IMG/VR virus record: IMGVR_UViG_3300004095_000014 | Span: 1 to 24,306 of that record | DNA from: a virus | DNA length: 24,306 nucleotides | Strand: one strand, 5' to 3' | In this document: in pieces, positions 14,592-21,638 of the stretch | Numbering within the stretch: position 1 is the stretch's first letter | How the letters are laid out: each line of letters begins with the position of its first letter | Position numbers and translations under genes: made by a program | The notes under the pieces: generated by a model | Database searches by the model: none | Told to the model about the DNA's origin: nothing | Seen by the model: the letters and a program-made list of their open reading frames with translations, nothing else

Positions 14592-15416
14592 TTAACCGAA
14601 ACAATCTTCAAATAATTCTTCTCGAGTTTTATCACACCGCATACCCTTAATACCATTTTCGCTTAGACTAATAACACGTAGATTGGTATAATGTCCGATA
14701 ATATATGGTGGTATGCAATCACGAAAACCCTGTTGTATTGAATAGATATGATCCAGGGAATTATGCGAACGATTTAATCTCGTAGGATTTATATCGTCAA
14801 AATGATTTCGCCAGCTTTCCTCTGTAAATTTCCATACAGCATCATAATAAATCCGGCGATCTGATCTTTCTTCACGACGAGTGCAACCTCGGGATACCGC
14901 TTTCTGGTAGATTTTTTCTTTCACTTCTTTAAGTTTACTGGGATTATCTACTCCGTATTGTTCAAGCCAGGTTTCTTTCGCTTTTACAGCATACGCCTTT
15001 GGATCTCTATCGCGTTCTTCCCAGGGTTTATGCGCACCTGTTGTGAATCCATTAGTAAAATTTTTGTTAGCTTTTTTCGATTTATCAGGATCTTTGCTGC
15101 GCCAATGCCCACTTCCTTTTGTAGTTTCACTAACTTTTTTTGCTACATCTTTTCTGCTTGATTTGAAATCAATATAGGTTAGGTATCTATTTTCCCACCA
15201 TTTAACTTCCTGTCCAGTTTCAGGACATTTGGGTATTTCCCATATATCGTTTAAGATATGCCATACTCTTTGTTTGGGTTTCGCAGTAATTGGTAGAAAG
15301 ATTGTCTTTACTAATATCTGTTGCCAGAGATCAGGATGTGTTCTAACTAGGTATCTGGTAGCAGATTTATTATAGGATGTATCGTTATCGATAATGGTTT
15401 GTAGTATGTTTTTCAT
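14592..15416 (-). CDS. Free-standing homing endonuclease-like HNH protein
   Basis: This 274-residue protein ends with a DHIYS...GF...P.IIGHYTNLR.ISLSENG.KG segment (222-258), the HNH form with D222-H223, N245 and N254 that is found in phage homing endonucleases. Upstream is WLEQYGVDNPSKLKEVKEK (150-168), a NUMOD-like DNA-binding stretch common beside such domains, and a CPETGQE zinc-knuckle-like turn (64-70). It lies between gp13 and the exonuclease operon, has its own host-type promoter, and is not part of a visible intron or intein, so I call it free-standing. Such enzymes cut a relative lacking the gene and spread it by repair. Cleavage site and activity are unproven. Confidence 0.85.
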   Translation of the reverse strand: MKNILQTIIDNDTSYNKSATRYLVRTHPDLWQQILVKTIFLPITAKPKQRVWHILNDIWEIPKCPETGQEVKWWENRYLTYIDFKSSRKDVAKKVSETTKGSGHWRSKDPDKSKKANKNFTNGFTTGAHKPWEERDRDPKAYAVKAKETWLEQYGVDNPSKLKEVKEKIYQKAVSRGCTRREERSDRRIYYDAVWKFTEESWRNHFDDINPTRLNRSHNSLDHIYSIQQGFRDCIPPYIIGHYTNLRVISLSENGIKGMRCDKTREELFEDCFG

Positions 15417-15423
15417 ACTACTA

Positions 15424-15452
15424 TTTATATACTATCCGATAACTCAAGTCAA
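15424..15452 (-). promoter_or_regulatory. Host-type sigma70 promoter of the homing endonuclease; contains a TATAAATA box
   Basis: Minus strand: -35 TTGACT (15447-15452), 17-base spacer, -10 TATAAA (15424-15429). Predicted start is one base before the ATG at 15416. The -10 is also part of TATAAATA (15422-15429), a perfect late box, so the same site could be used late as well. Confidence 0.75.
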
Positions 15453-15467
15453 TCTTTTCTCATCCAA

Positions 15468-16238
15468 TTAGCCAATTATCCAGGTAAGCGGAAAACTGCC
15501 ATCTACATAATTCTTTAAATCTTCAAGACATTGTGCCATTAATTCTTTAGCATCGGCTTTCATGGCAGCACCATTTAGACTTGTTCCGCCTTGTGGGCCG
15601 GCTATTGTACCAAATTTTTCACGGGCATCGCCGATAATCATTTTGCAATTAGCATACATGAAATTACGTAACCATTGACGAATTTGAAAATCACTCAACA
15701 AATTTACTTCAGGCTTTAAGTTGTAAGTCCATAATAATACATTTTCGCCAACTCCTTTGGGATCACGTATAAGTTGTAGTTTTTTGGTAACCGGATTCCA
15801 AGTATAGTTCATGTAAGCACCAAACATACGTCCAGCTAATTCAACGTACTGGCTATAAAAATCATATGTAGCTAATCCGCCGGCTACGTTAAAGTTCATT
15901 AAATAAACATTTAATGTAGCTTGACTAAAAGGATCAAAATTTGAAGCATTAGGGCCAGTTGAATCGCCAAAAGTTCGTCTAAAAATTTGTCGAACTTGAA
16001 TAACCTCATCGGGTAGGTCATAAATGTTTACATTAGTAACCAATTCCATAAAGATGTAACTTTCTTCGTAGGCATTTTGAGCCCGTTGACGATAAGTGCC
16101 AATAGTATTACGATAAGCGGACTCAAAATGAGCAGGATCTAGTTCAATATCAATAATTTCGTCGGCTAATTGATATCTAACGTATTCGAATAGATCCTGT
16201 TTTAGTGTTTCTAAAGTGGATTGTGATTGTTCTGCCAT
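15468..16238 (-). CDS. gp13: Neck protein gp13-like (head completion)
   Basis: The 256 residues (T4 gp13: 309) show the gp13 pattern: an N-terminal helix ALETLK/LFEYVRYQLADEIIDIELDPAHFESAYRNTIGTYRQRAQ, then a beta-rich body with TNVNIYDLPDEVIQVRQIFRR (68-88), MFGAYMNYTWNPVTKKLQLIRDP (137-159), LWTYNLKP and a C-terminal helix followed by a SFPLTWIIG tail. In T4, gp13 and gp14 form the neck that seals the filled head and docks the tail. The gene lies between the homing endonuclease and an unknown 381-residue gene, on the opposite strand to gp14, which splits the usual 13-14-15 run. A late-type box lies 18 bases before the ATG, with the GGGAG site in a hairpin loop. Confidence 0.88.
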   Translation of the reverse strand: MAEQSQSTLETLKQDLFEYVRYQLADEIIDIELDPAHFESAYRNTIGTYRQRAQNAYEESYIFMELVTNVNIYDLPDEVIQVRQIFRRTFGDSTGPNASNFDPFSQATLNVYLMNFNVAGGLATYDFYSQYVELAGRMFGAYMNYTWNPVTKKLQLIRDPKGVGENVLLWTYNLKPEVNLLSDFQIRQWLRNFMYANCKMIIGDAREKFGTIAGPQGGTSLNGAAMKADAKELMAQCLEDLKNYVDGSFPLTWIIG

Positions 16239-16256
16239 ATGGACTCCCGGTCCATA
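16238..16256 (-). promoter_or_regulatory. Leader hairpin presenting the gp13 ribosome site
   Basis: The minus strand reads TATGGAC-CGGGA-GTCCATA, a perfect 7-bp stem with a 5-base loop. The loop holds most of the GGGAG Shine-Dalgarno, and the last paired base is the A of the ATG. This shape could either hold the site open or mask the start codon. Confidence 0.6.
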
Positions 16257-16263
16257 TATTTAG
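16257..16263 (-). promoter_or_regulatory. Late promoter box CTAAATA before gp13
   Basis: CTAAATA on the minus strand, 18 bases before the gp13 ATG, directly upstream of the leader hairpin and just past the stop of the 381-residue gene. Confidence 0.75.
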
Positions 16264-16268
16264 CAGAT

Positions 16269-17414
16269 TTACCACGCCTTTAAGATAACTAAATTTTCAT
16301 TGCTACGTCCATTATATTTAATTTCAGTAGCCTTAATGTCTTTAAATGCCTTACGAGCTGCCGGTTTACCTACACTCATAATAGATTTGATTTGCTCTTT
16401 AGGTTTCCTTAAAGTTTTTTGAACTGTAGTTACTGCATCAAATGCTACTAAGCTAGAACCTTTGATAGTAAACGTACCTGCATGTGAATCAGCAATAACA
16501 TGAACTAATTTACGTTTTGCAACATCGTATAAAAATGCTTCACTTGCTCCAACTAAACTTGCAGGAGGCAATGATTTAATTTCCAACTCTGCAAATTCTT
16601 TTAGGAATTTAAATTTTATTGCTGTACGTTCTGGACTTACTGCCTTTTTAGCCCGTGGCTTACGTTCTACTTTCTTAAGAGAAATATAAGATTGGCAATC
16701 AGCAAGTACTGTTTCGCAAAATTTTGTACAATTTTTCAATTGTGTTTTAGTAAGATGACTATATCCCTCTACCAATTGGGGATCTTTTCCTTCTAAAACT
16801 TCATTAAGTTCTGCTAATCTTAAATTCCATACGGCAGTAATGTTAGGAATCATTTGTGTAGCAATATTCATACCACGAATTAATGATAATGGTTTGAAAT
16901 TTGCTGTTAATTTTGCTCCAGATTCAACAAATTCATCATACATTCCTTCTAATTCGCCTGCACATTCAGACGCTTTTTCCTTCAAATGGTCTTGAATTGT
17001 AAGTTTTTGTCGAGCAGTTTCTTCTGAGGAAACTGGAGCTTTTTCTTCTATTTGTTTACCGGCTAGCAATACTGACAAATGTTCATCTAAAACAGATTGT
17101 TCATGTTCTTTGAGAACAAGCCCTAATACAGTCATTCTGCAAATCCATCCAGTAGTAGGTGTAACACGACTGTCAGGAATGCCTCGCATTATTTTTGCTT
17201 CTTTAGGTTTTTGATTTAATTCAAAATATTGAATAATCAAATCTCTAGCTTCTTTTTTACCATAGGAATAGTTATACCAATTAAATGCTTTGGTTAACGC
17301 ACCAATACGAAAGTCATCTTCTGGCTGGATTTTCCATTCTGGTTCTGGACCAAGAAATTTAGCATCTTCACCTTTTGGTGTCAAACGTTTAATTACAGGT
17401 TGTGTTTTTGTCAT
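16269..17414 (-). CDS. Conserved-looking 381-residue phage protein, function unknown
   Basis: I do not recognise this protein. It is mostly helical and basic. An N-terminal part has FRIGALTKAFNWYNYSYGKKEARD (35-58) and GWICRMTVLGLVLKEHE; the middle is an all-helical acidic stretch (about 130-225); around 250-265 comes a Lys/Arg/Pro-rich linker (VERKPRAKKAVSP); and the C-terminal part is beta-rich (ASEAFLYDVAKRKLVHVIA, TFTIKGSSLVAFD), ending in ATEIKYNGRSNENLVILKAW. The C-terminal block looks like a small DNA- or protein-binding fold attached to a helical arm. It is driven by a host-type promoter and not by a late box, so it is probably early or middle and not a virion protein. Its ATG follows the promoter by three bases of leader. 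Confidence 0.85.
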   Translation of the reverse strand: MTKTQPVIKRLTPKGEDAKFLGPEPEWKIQPEDDFRIGALTKAFNWYNYSYGKKEARDLIIQYFELNQKPKEAKIMRGIPDSRVTPTTGWICRMTVLGLVLKEHEQSVLDEHLSVLLAGKQIEEKAPVSSEETARQKLTIQDHLKEKASECAGELEGMYDEFVESGAKLTANFKPLSLIRGMNIATQMIPNITAVWNLRLAELNEVLEGKDPQLVEGYSHLTKTQLKNCTKFCETVLADCQSYISLKKVERKPRAKKAVSPERTAIKFKFLKEFAELEIKSLPPASLVGASEAFLYDVAKRKLVHVIADSHAGTFTIKGSSLVAFDAVTTVQKTLRKPKEQIKSIMSVGKPAARKAFKDIKATEIKYNGRSNENLVILKAW

Positions 17415-17423
17415 AGTATCTAC

Positions 17424-17452
17424 AGTATATGTGTTAAGTTAAAAAATGTCAA
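17424..17452 (-). promoter_or_regulatory. Host-type sigma70 promoter of the 381-residue gene
   Basis: Minus strand: consensus -35 TTGACA (17447-17452), 17-base spacer, -10 TATACT (17424-17429). The predicted start is about three bases before the ATG at 17414, with no ribosome site. The TGA inside the -35 is the stop codon of the 94-residue gene. Confidence 0.8.
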
Positions 17453-17733
17453 CCTAATAACAGTGCCAAAGTTATGTACTGTTCTAAGTTATCTAATAAA
17501 AGTACTGCTGAGTCTATTAAATCTTTATATCGCGCAGTTTCTTTATTAAGGCGTCTGCATTCTACTGATTCTCGACTAATTTCAGTTACCATTGAATCAA
17601 TATTCCTTACCATTTTTTGCAGATCACGAATAGATCTCTTGTTTTTAACAGAGGTTACTATCTGTTTTTCTGCTTTTGATAAACGATCTACTATATCATG
17701 CAGTCCGTAATTGAAAGTGTTTATTTGATCCAT
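17449..17733 (-). CDS. Small helical coiled-coil protein, function unknown
   Basis: This 94-residue protein is almost wholly helical and charged, with heptad-like spacing of Leu/Ile/Val (IVDRLSKAEKQIVTSV, IRDLQKMVRNIDSMVTEI, LIDSAVLLLDNLEQYI). It ends in a short hydrophobic LALLLG, too short for a membrane anchor. One cysteine (C58). No family is recognised. It is the first gene of the leftward early-type group, with a host-type promoter whose predicted start is the A of its ATG. Its stop overlaps the next promoter. A small regulator or adaptor is plausible but unsupported. Confidence 0.75.
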   Translation of the reverse strand: MDQINTFNYGLHDIVDRLSKAEKQIVTSVKNKRSIRDLQKMVRNIDSMVTEISRESVECRRLNKETARYKDLIDSAVLLLDNLEQYITLALLLG

Positions 17734-17739
17734 GTTGCA

Positions 17740-17768
17740 ATTATATATCGAATGTATTTAATAGTCAA
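17740..17768 (-). promoter_or_regulatory. Host-type sigma70 promoter of the 94-residue gene
   Basis: Minus strand: -35 TTGACT (17763-17768), 17-base spacer, -10 TATAAT (17740-17745). Six bases separate the -10 from the ATG, so the predicted start is the A of the ATG. It lies in the 60-base gap shared with the divergent gp14 gene. Confidence 0.85.
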
Positions 17769-17779
17769 CCATAAATTAA

Positions 17780-17786
17780 CTAAATA
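17780..17786 (+). promoter_or_regulatory. Late promoter box CTAAATA before gp14
   Basis: CTAAATA on the plus strand, seven bases before the gp14 ATG, with no ribosome site between. Predicted transcription would start within about two bases of the ATG. It is the only structural-gene box in the window without a leader. Confidence 0.65.
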
Positions 17787-17793
17787 CTAGACT

Positions 17794-19146
17794 ATGCCAA
17801 GACTGTCACTTTATAGGCCTAATAGAACTAATGATTATCAATTTTTGGATCGTATAATTTCCGAAAAGTACACTGTTGGCGGTCTCGATATATTTGTTCA
17901 CAAATACATGGGACCAATAGTAGATACTACAGATAATCCCGGTAATGCCAATGCCACACTGCCTGTTTATAATTCAGAAAATCCTCTTTTCATCGAAGAT
18001 TTGCTATTATTAGAAAACAGAGATCGTTCTTATGACCCAAACATTTATATCATGCGTGGAGTTTATACGCATCAAGATATTAACTTTGATTTAACACAAT
18101 TTGGGTTGTTTTTAAACAACGATACACTATACATTACGTTTCATTACAATGATATGATTGATACATATGGACGTAAATTGATGACAGGCGATGTTTTGGA
18201 ATTACCTAATATGAAGGACTATTATCCACTAAATCAAAATATTACAAGAGCTTTGCCTAAATACTACGTAATACAAGACGCTGCTTATGCTGCTGAGGGA
18301 TTTAGTCAAACTTGGTTGCCACATTTATGGCGTGTTAAAGCTACTCCTATGGTTAATGCACAGGAATATCAACAAATTACCAATCAGCCTTTAATGCCAG
18401 ATAACATTTGGGATAATGGAAACTTTTATCCGCAGGGTATGGTAGTGAATGACGGTGGTAAATTTTATGAAGCCACTAAAAATGTTCCTCCCGGAACTGA
18501 TATAAATGATCCTGCATATTGGGGATTGATTGAAAATCCCACTACTATAGGGGATGTTAATTCGACCCGTAAAAAAGATTTAGCTATTAATGATGCATTA
18601 GTTGTACAGGCCAATGTTGATGTTCCGTTATCAGGTTACGACAATGTATCATTTTATATATTGCCAACTACACCTAGCGAACAGCCATCAAACGAGGGAT
18701 TATTTACTGATCAAACAAGTCCAACTGTCGACGGAGCACAGTCAGGAGAAGGTACTAGTCCAAAAAGTTTCGGGTGGACTATGGGATACTTAACTGGAGA
18801 TAAATTAGCTCCGAACGGATTACCAGTTACGCCCGGTGTTAGTTTTCCGCTTGGGCCTGCATCTGGCGACTATTGCTTGCGATTAGATTATTTCCCTAAT
18901 AGGCTGTTTCGTTTCAACGGTAGTAATTGGATTGCCATCAGTGACGATGTACGTACTCCATTAGATTGGGGCACACAAAATCTTACACAACGTAGTTCTT
19001 TTGTTAATAATCCATATACTGTATCAACTAGTGATCAAGGCAATATACCATCGCGTCAATCATTATCTGAGCTGCTTAAACCGCAAGCTGATAATGGTAA
19101 CGAAGGTGGAAATTTACCACCTAACCCAAGACCCCCAGGACGATAA
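17794..19146 (+). CDS. gp14: Neck protein gp14-like with extra C-terminal modules
   Basis: T4 gp14 has 256 residues; this has 450. Residues 1-200 are the neck core: FLDRIISEKYTVGGLDIFVHKYMGP (18-42), a two-strand IYIMRGVYTHQDINF region, GLFLNNDTLYITFHYNDMIDTYGRKLMTGDVLELPNMKDY and YYVIQDAAYAAEGFSQTWLPHLWRVKATPM. The extension has a carbohydrate-binding-module-5/12-like unit at about 205-249 (IWDNGNFYPQGMVVNDGGKF ... YWGLIE), and a GDYCLRLDYFPNRLFRFNGSNW module at about 356-378, then a Pro/Asn/Gly-rich tail. gp14 joins gp13 to complete the head and receive the tail. It overlaps gp15 by TAATG. The insertions look like surface decorations. Confidence 0.88.
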   Translation: MPRLSLYRPNRTNDYQFLDRIISEKYTVGGLDIFVHKYMGPIVDTTDNPGNANATLPVYNSENPLFIEDLLLLENRDRSYDPNIYIMRGVYTHQDINFDLTQFGLFLNNDTLYITFHYNDMIDTYGRKLMTGDVLELPNMKDYYPLNQNITRALPKYYVIQDAAYAAEGFSQTWLPHLWRVKATPMVNAQEYQQITNQPLMPDNIWDNGNFYPQGMVVNDGGKFYEATKNVPPGTDINDPAYWGLIENPTTIGDVNSTRKKDLAINDALVVQANVDVPLSGYDNVSFYILPTTPSEQPSNEGLFTDQTSPTVDGAQSGEGTSPKSFGWTMGYLTGDKLAPNGLPVTPGVSFPLGPASGDYCLRLDYFPNRLFRFNGSNWIAISDDVRTPLDWGTQNLTQRSSFVNNPYTVSTSDQGNIPSRQSLSELLKPQADNGNEGGNLPPNPRPPGR

Positions 19147-20546
19147 TGCAAAGTTATTTCTATGACGGACAATTGCGCCGTTACCTAACACAATTCGCTC
19201 GTATGTTTTCCGGATTCCAAGTAGAATTTGGGCGTAACGAAGCTGGCGCACCTGGTACAGGCGATACATTATATCGTGTGCCGGTAAGATATGGAGATAG
19301 TACTCGTCAAGTTCAAACCATTTTGCAAGAAAATAGCGCCAGTAATATGCCGTCAACACCATTAATGACATTTTATATAACTGGATTAGATTTTGATCGA
19401 CCACGTATGCAAAATCCCACGTATGTTGATAACAAATCTATTCGACAAAGAGAATACGATCAAAATACAAGAACTTATGAAACTACGCAAGGCAATGCGT
19501 TTATGGTTGAGCGTTATATGCCAGCCCCGTATAAATTGTCAATTAATTTAGATATTTGGACATCTAATACCAATCAAAAAATGCAATTACTTGAGCAAAT
19601 TTTACCATTGTTTAATCCCAGTTTAGAAATACAAAATACAGACAATTTTTTAGATTGGACTAGTTTAAGTATTGTAGAATTGGTTAGCACAGGATGGAGT
19701 AGTAAATCAATTCCAATGGGCTCAGAAGATCCAATCGACATTTCTACTATCAAATTTGCTCTGCCAGTTTGGCTATCATTACCTGCTAAAGTTAAAAAAT
19801 TAGGAGTAGTGGAAACTATCATTGCATCTATTTACGACGGATCGGGAGATTTAGTTAATGCGATTGCTAATAATGATTTATTATTAGGCACTCGACAGTA
19901 TATTACCCCATATGGATATCAAGTTGTATTAATTGGCAATAAATTACAAATTTTAGCACGTTCAGCTGTAGTCGACGAAAATAATAATCAACTGCCTCCG
20001 CCAAATGCTGTAGAACCTAGCGATATTTTGTGGACACCAGTTGTTAATATGTATGGAACATTACGTCCGGGTATTAGTCTAATAGCATTAACTCAAGAAG
20101 ATGGTAGCCAGGTTTACGGAACAGTAAGTTATGATCCAACAAATGACCAATTTTTATTATTTTCAGTAATGGAAGATTCAATTCCGTCTAATACCATGTC
20201 GCCAGTTAATTCAGTTATCAATCCTTTAGTTAGTGGGCCCGGCGAGGGATTACCTGTTGCTACTATAGGACAACGTTATTTGTTAACAGAATCTACAGGC
20301 AGTGACAATGGATATGCACAAGCATGGGCCGGAACAGCAGGGGAGATTTTAGTTGCACATGTTAATGATATTATAGAATATGACGGAAGTCGTTGGATAA
20401 TTTCTTTTAACTCTGATTCTTCTGTTGTAAATACACAATATGTTACTAATATTGTTACAGAAATACAGTACAAATGGACCGGTTATAACTGGATTAAATC
20501 ATTCCAAGGCCTATATCCAGGTGGGCAATGGGCTCTTATCATTTAA
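19146..20546 (+). CDS. gp15: Tail sheath stabiliser / head-tail connector gp15-like, extended
   Basis: The first about 230 residues match T4 gp15 (272 residues): SYFYDGQLRRYLTQFARMF (3-21, T4 has a comparable FYNSSFRRYATLMGDLF), a basic RVPVRYGDSTRQVQTIL strand, ERYMPAPYKLSINLDIWT and a QLLEQILPLFNPSLEIQ helix. gp15 ends the tail and locks the last sheath and tube rings. The extra 230 residues include a DUF2793-like unit at about 370-420 (IGQRYLLTE ... AWAGTAGEILVAH ... IEYDGSRWIIS) and a final QYKWTGYNWIKSF / GGQWALII pair, like the modules of sheath and gp14. Start ATG overlaps the gp14 stop (TAATG). Confidence 0.9.
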   Translation: MQSYFYDGQLRRYLTQFARMFSGFQVEFGRNEAGAPGTGDTLYRVPVRYGDSTRQVQTILQENSASNMPSTPLMTFYITGLDFDRPRMQNPTYVDNKSIRQREYDQNTRTYETTQGNAFMVERYMPAPYKLSINLDIWTSNTNQKMQLLEQILPLFNPSLEIQNTDNFLDWTSLSIVELVSTGWSSKSIPMGSEDPIDISTIKFALPVWLSLPAKVKKLGVVETIIASIYDGSGDLVNAIANNDLLLGTRQYITPYGYQVVLIGNKLQILARSAVVDENNNQLPPPNAVEPSDILWTPVVNMYGTLRPGISLIALTQEDGSQVYGTVSYDPTNDQFLLFSVMEDSIPSNTMSPVNSVINPLVSGPGEGLPVATIGQRYLLTESTGSDNGYAQAWAGTAGEILVAHVNDIIEYDGSRWIISFNSDSSVVNTQYVTNIVTEIQYKWTGYNWIKSFQGLYPGGQWALII

Positions 20547-20983
20547 TGAATAATACAATTTCAGCAGTGGGCGTTTGGTTTTATAGTCAAACAACAAATC
20601 GTTATCTATACTTGCTTAGGAATGATTCTAAGCATCCTGACTCATGGGGTTTGGCGGGAGGTAAAATCGAATCAGGGGAAAGCATTATGGCTGCAATGGT
20701 TCGAGAATGTGAAGAAGAATTAGGTGGCATGCCAGATTATATTAAACTTATGCCGTTAGAGAAATTTACATCAGCTGATAATGGATTTGTTTACAATACA
20801 TTTTTTTGTGTGGTGTTTGATGAATTCAAACCTACACTCAATAATGAGCATTTGGGATATGCTTGGATTGATTCAGGCACTTGGCCTAAACCATTACATC
20901 CGGGATTGTGGTCAACAATAAATTTTGAAGCAGTACGTGAAAAAATAGCAGTTATACAACAACAACTTCAAACATCGCAATAA
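20546..20983 (+). CDS. Nudix hydrolase (MutT-like)
   Basis: I choose the ATG at 20546 (145 residues), which overlaps the gp15 stop as TAATG exactly as gp15 overlaps gp14; an in-frame ATG at 20528 would add six residues. The Nudix box G-x5-E-x7-RE-x-x-EE-x-G is complete at residues 39-61 (GKIESGE, then RECEEELGG), so the enzyme should hydrolyse a nucleoside diphosphate-linked compound with Mg2+, releasing a nucleotide or sugar phosphate. The substrate cannot be told. It has short strands before the box (ISAVGVWFY, YLYLLRN) and WIDSGTWPKPLHPG after it. It belongs to a structural operon, which is unusual for a nucleotide-metabolism gene. Its 3' end overlaps the convergent 220-residue gene by 16 bases. 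Confidence 0.92.
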   Translation: MNNTISAVGVWFYSQTTNRYLYLLRNDSKHPDSWGLAGGKIESGESIMAAMVRECEEELGGMPDYIKLMPLEKFTSADNGFVYNTFFCVVFDEFKPTLNNEHLGYAWIDSGTWPKPLHPGLWSTINFEAVREKIAVIQQQLQTSQ

Positions 20984-21630
20984 GTTATAAAATCTCTAAA
21001 ATCCATTACTTTGGTATTGCTACATTCTAACCATTCATCAGGCATATTAAATTCGTTACCTACAATAAAAAATTTAATATTTGAATATGCATTTATAATA
21101 TTAGTAACTTGTATTATCCAACTTTGATGTAGAATTGGACTTTCTTTACTATACCCATGTAAATAAATTTCTGTATGTCCATCAAACGCTGCTAGATAAA
21201 TTGGCAATACTTCAGTACATAGGTGTGGATTTAATGGAATTAAATAAAATTCACCAGGATTTCGTATACAATTTTTAGAACTAGTGTACACAATATTGTT
21301 TTCTACGTATTTGTTATCAATTAACGGTTGTAAATTGTCAAAGTCAATATCAACTGCAAAATCTAAGCGCATTTCGAGTGCAATTTTAGCAGTACCATAC
21401 GTTTGTAATTTCAAACTACTTAGCAGTCCGCCACGATGTTTTTCCAATCTTCGATAATCAAATCTATCTCTATCATCACTGCTGCCTATAACAGCCGCAC
21501 GACCTGACAAGTGTTGGTTATCAATGGGATTTTCAATCCACTCGCGTGTTTCTTGTTTTTTGCCACCAGCCCATTTTGAATGAGTGATTACAAATTCACC
21601 TGAATAATCTTGTCTATATCTTGCTTCCAT
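20968..21630 (-). CDS. Conserved phage protein downstream of a tail fibre, function unknown
   Basis: This 220-residue protein starts MEARYRQDYSGEFVITHSKW and has WAGGKKQETREWIENP (20-35), HLSGRAAVIGSSDDRDRFDYRRLEKHRGGLL (40-70), then an alpha/beta half with LEMRLDFAVDID, IYLAAFDGHTEIYLHGY, SWIIQVTNIINAY and IKFFIVGNEF (alternating strand and helix as in a Rossmann-like domain). I think I have seen this family in aquatic T4-like phages but know no function. It follows the 559-residue tail fibre by eight bases, with a GAGGA site overlapping the fibre stop, so it is coupled to it. A fibre assembly or modification role is a guess. Confidence 0.78.
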   Translation of the reverse strand: MEARYRQDYSGEFVITHSKWAGGKKQETREWIENPIDNQHLSGRAAVIGSSDDRDRFDYRRLEKHRGGLLSSLKLQTYGTAKIALEMRLDFAVDIDFDNLQPLIDNKYVENNIVYTSSKNCIRNPGEFYLIPLNPHLCTEVLPIYLAAFDGHTEIYLHGYSKESPILHQSWIIQVTNIINAYSNIKFFIVGNEFNMPDEWLECSNTKVMDFRDFITYCDV

Positions 21631-21638
21631 AAATTCCT

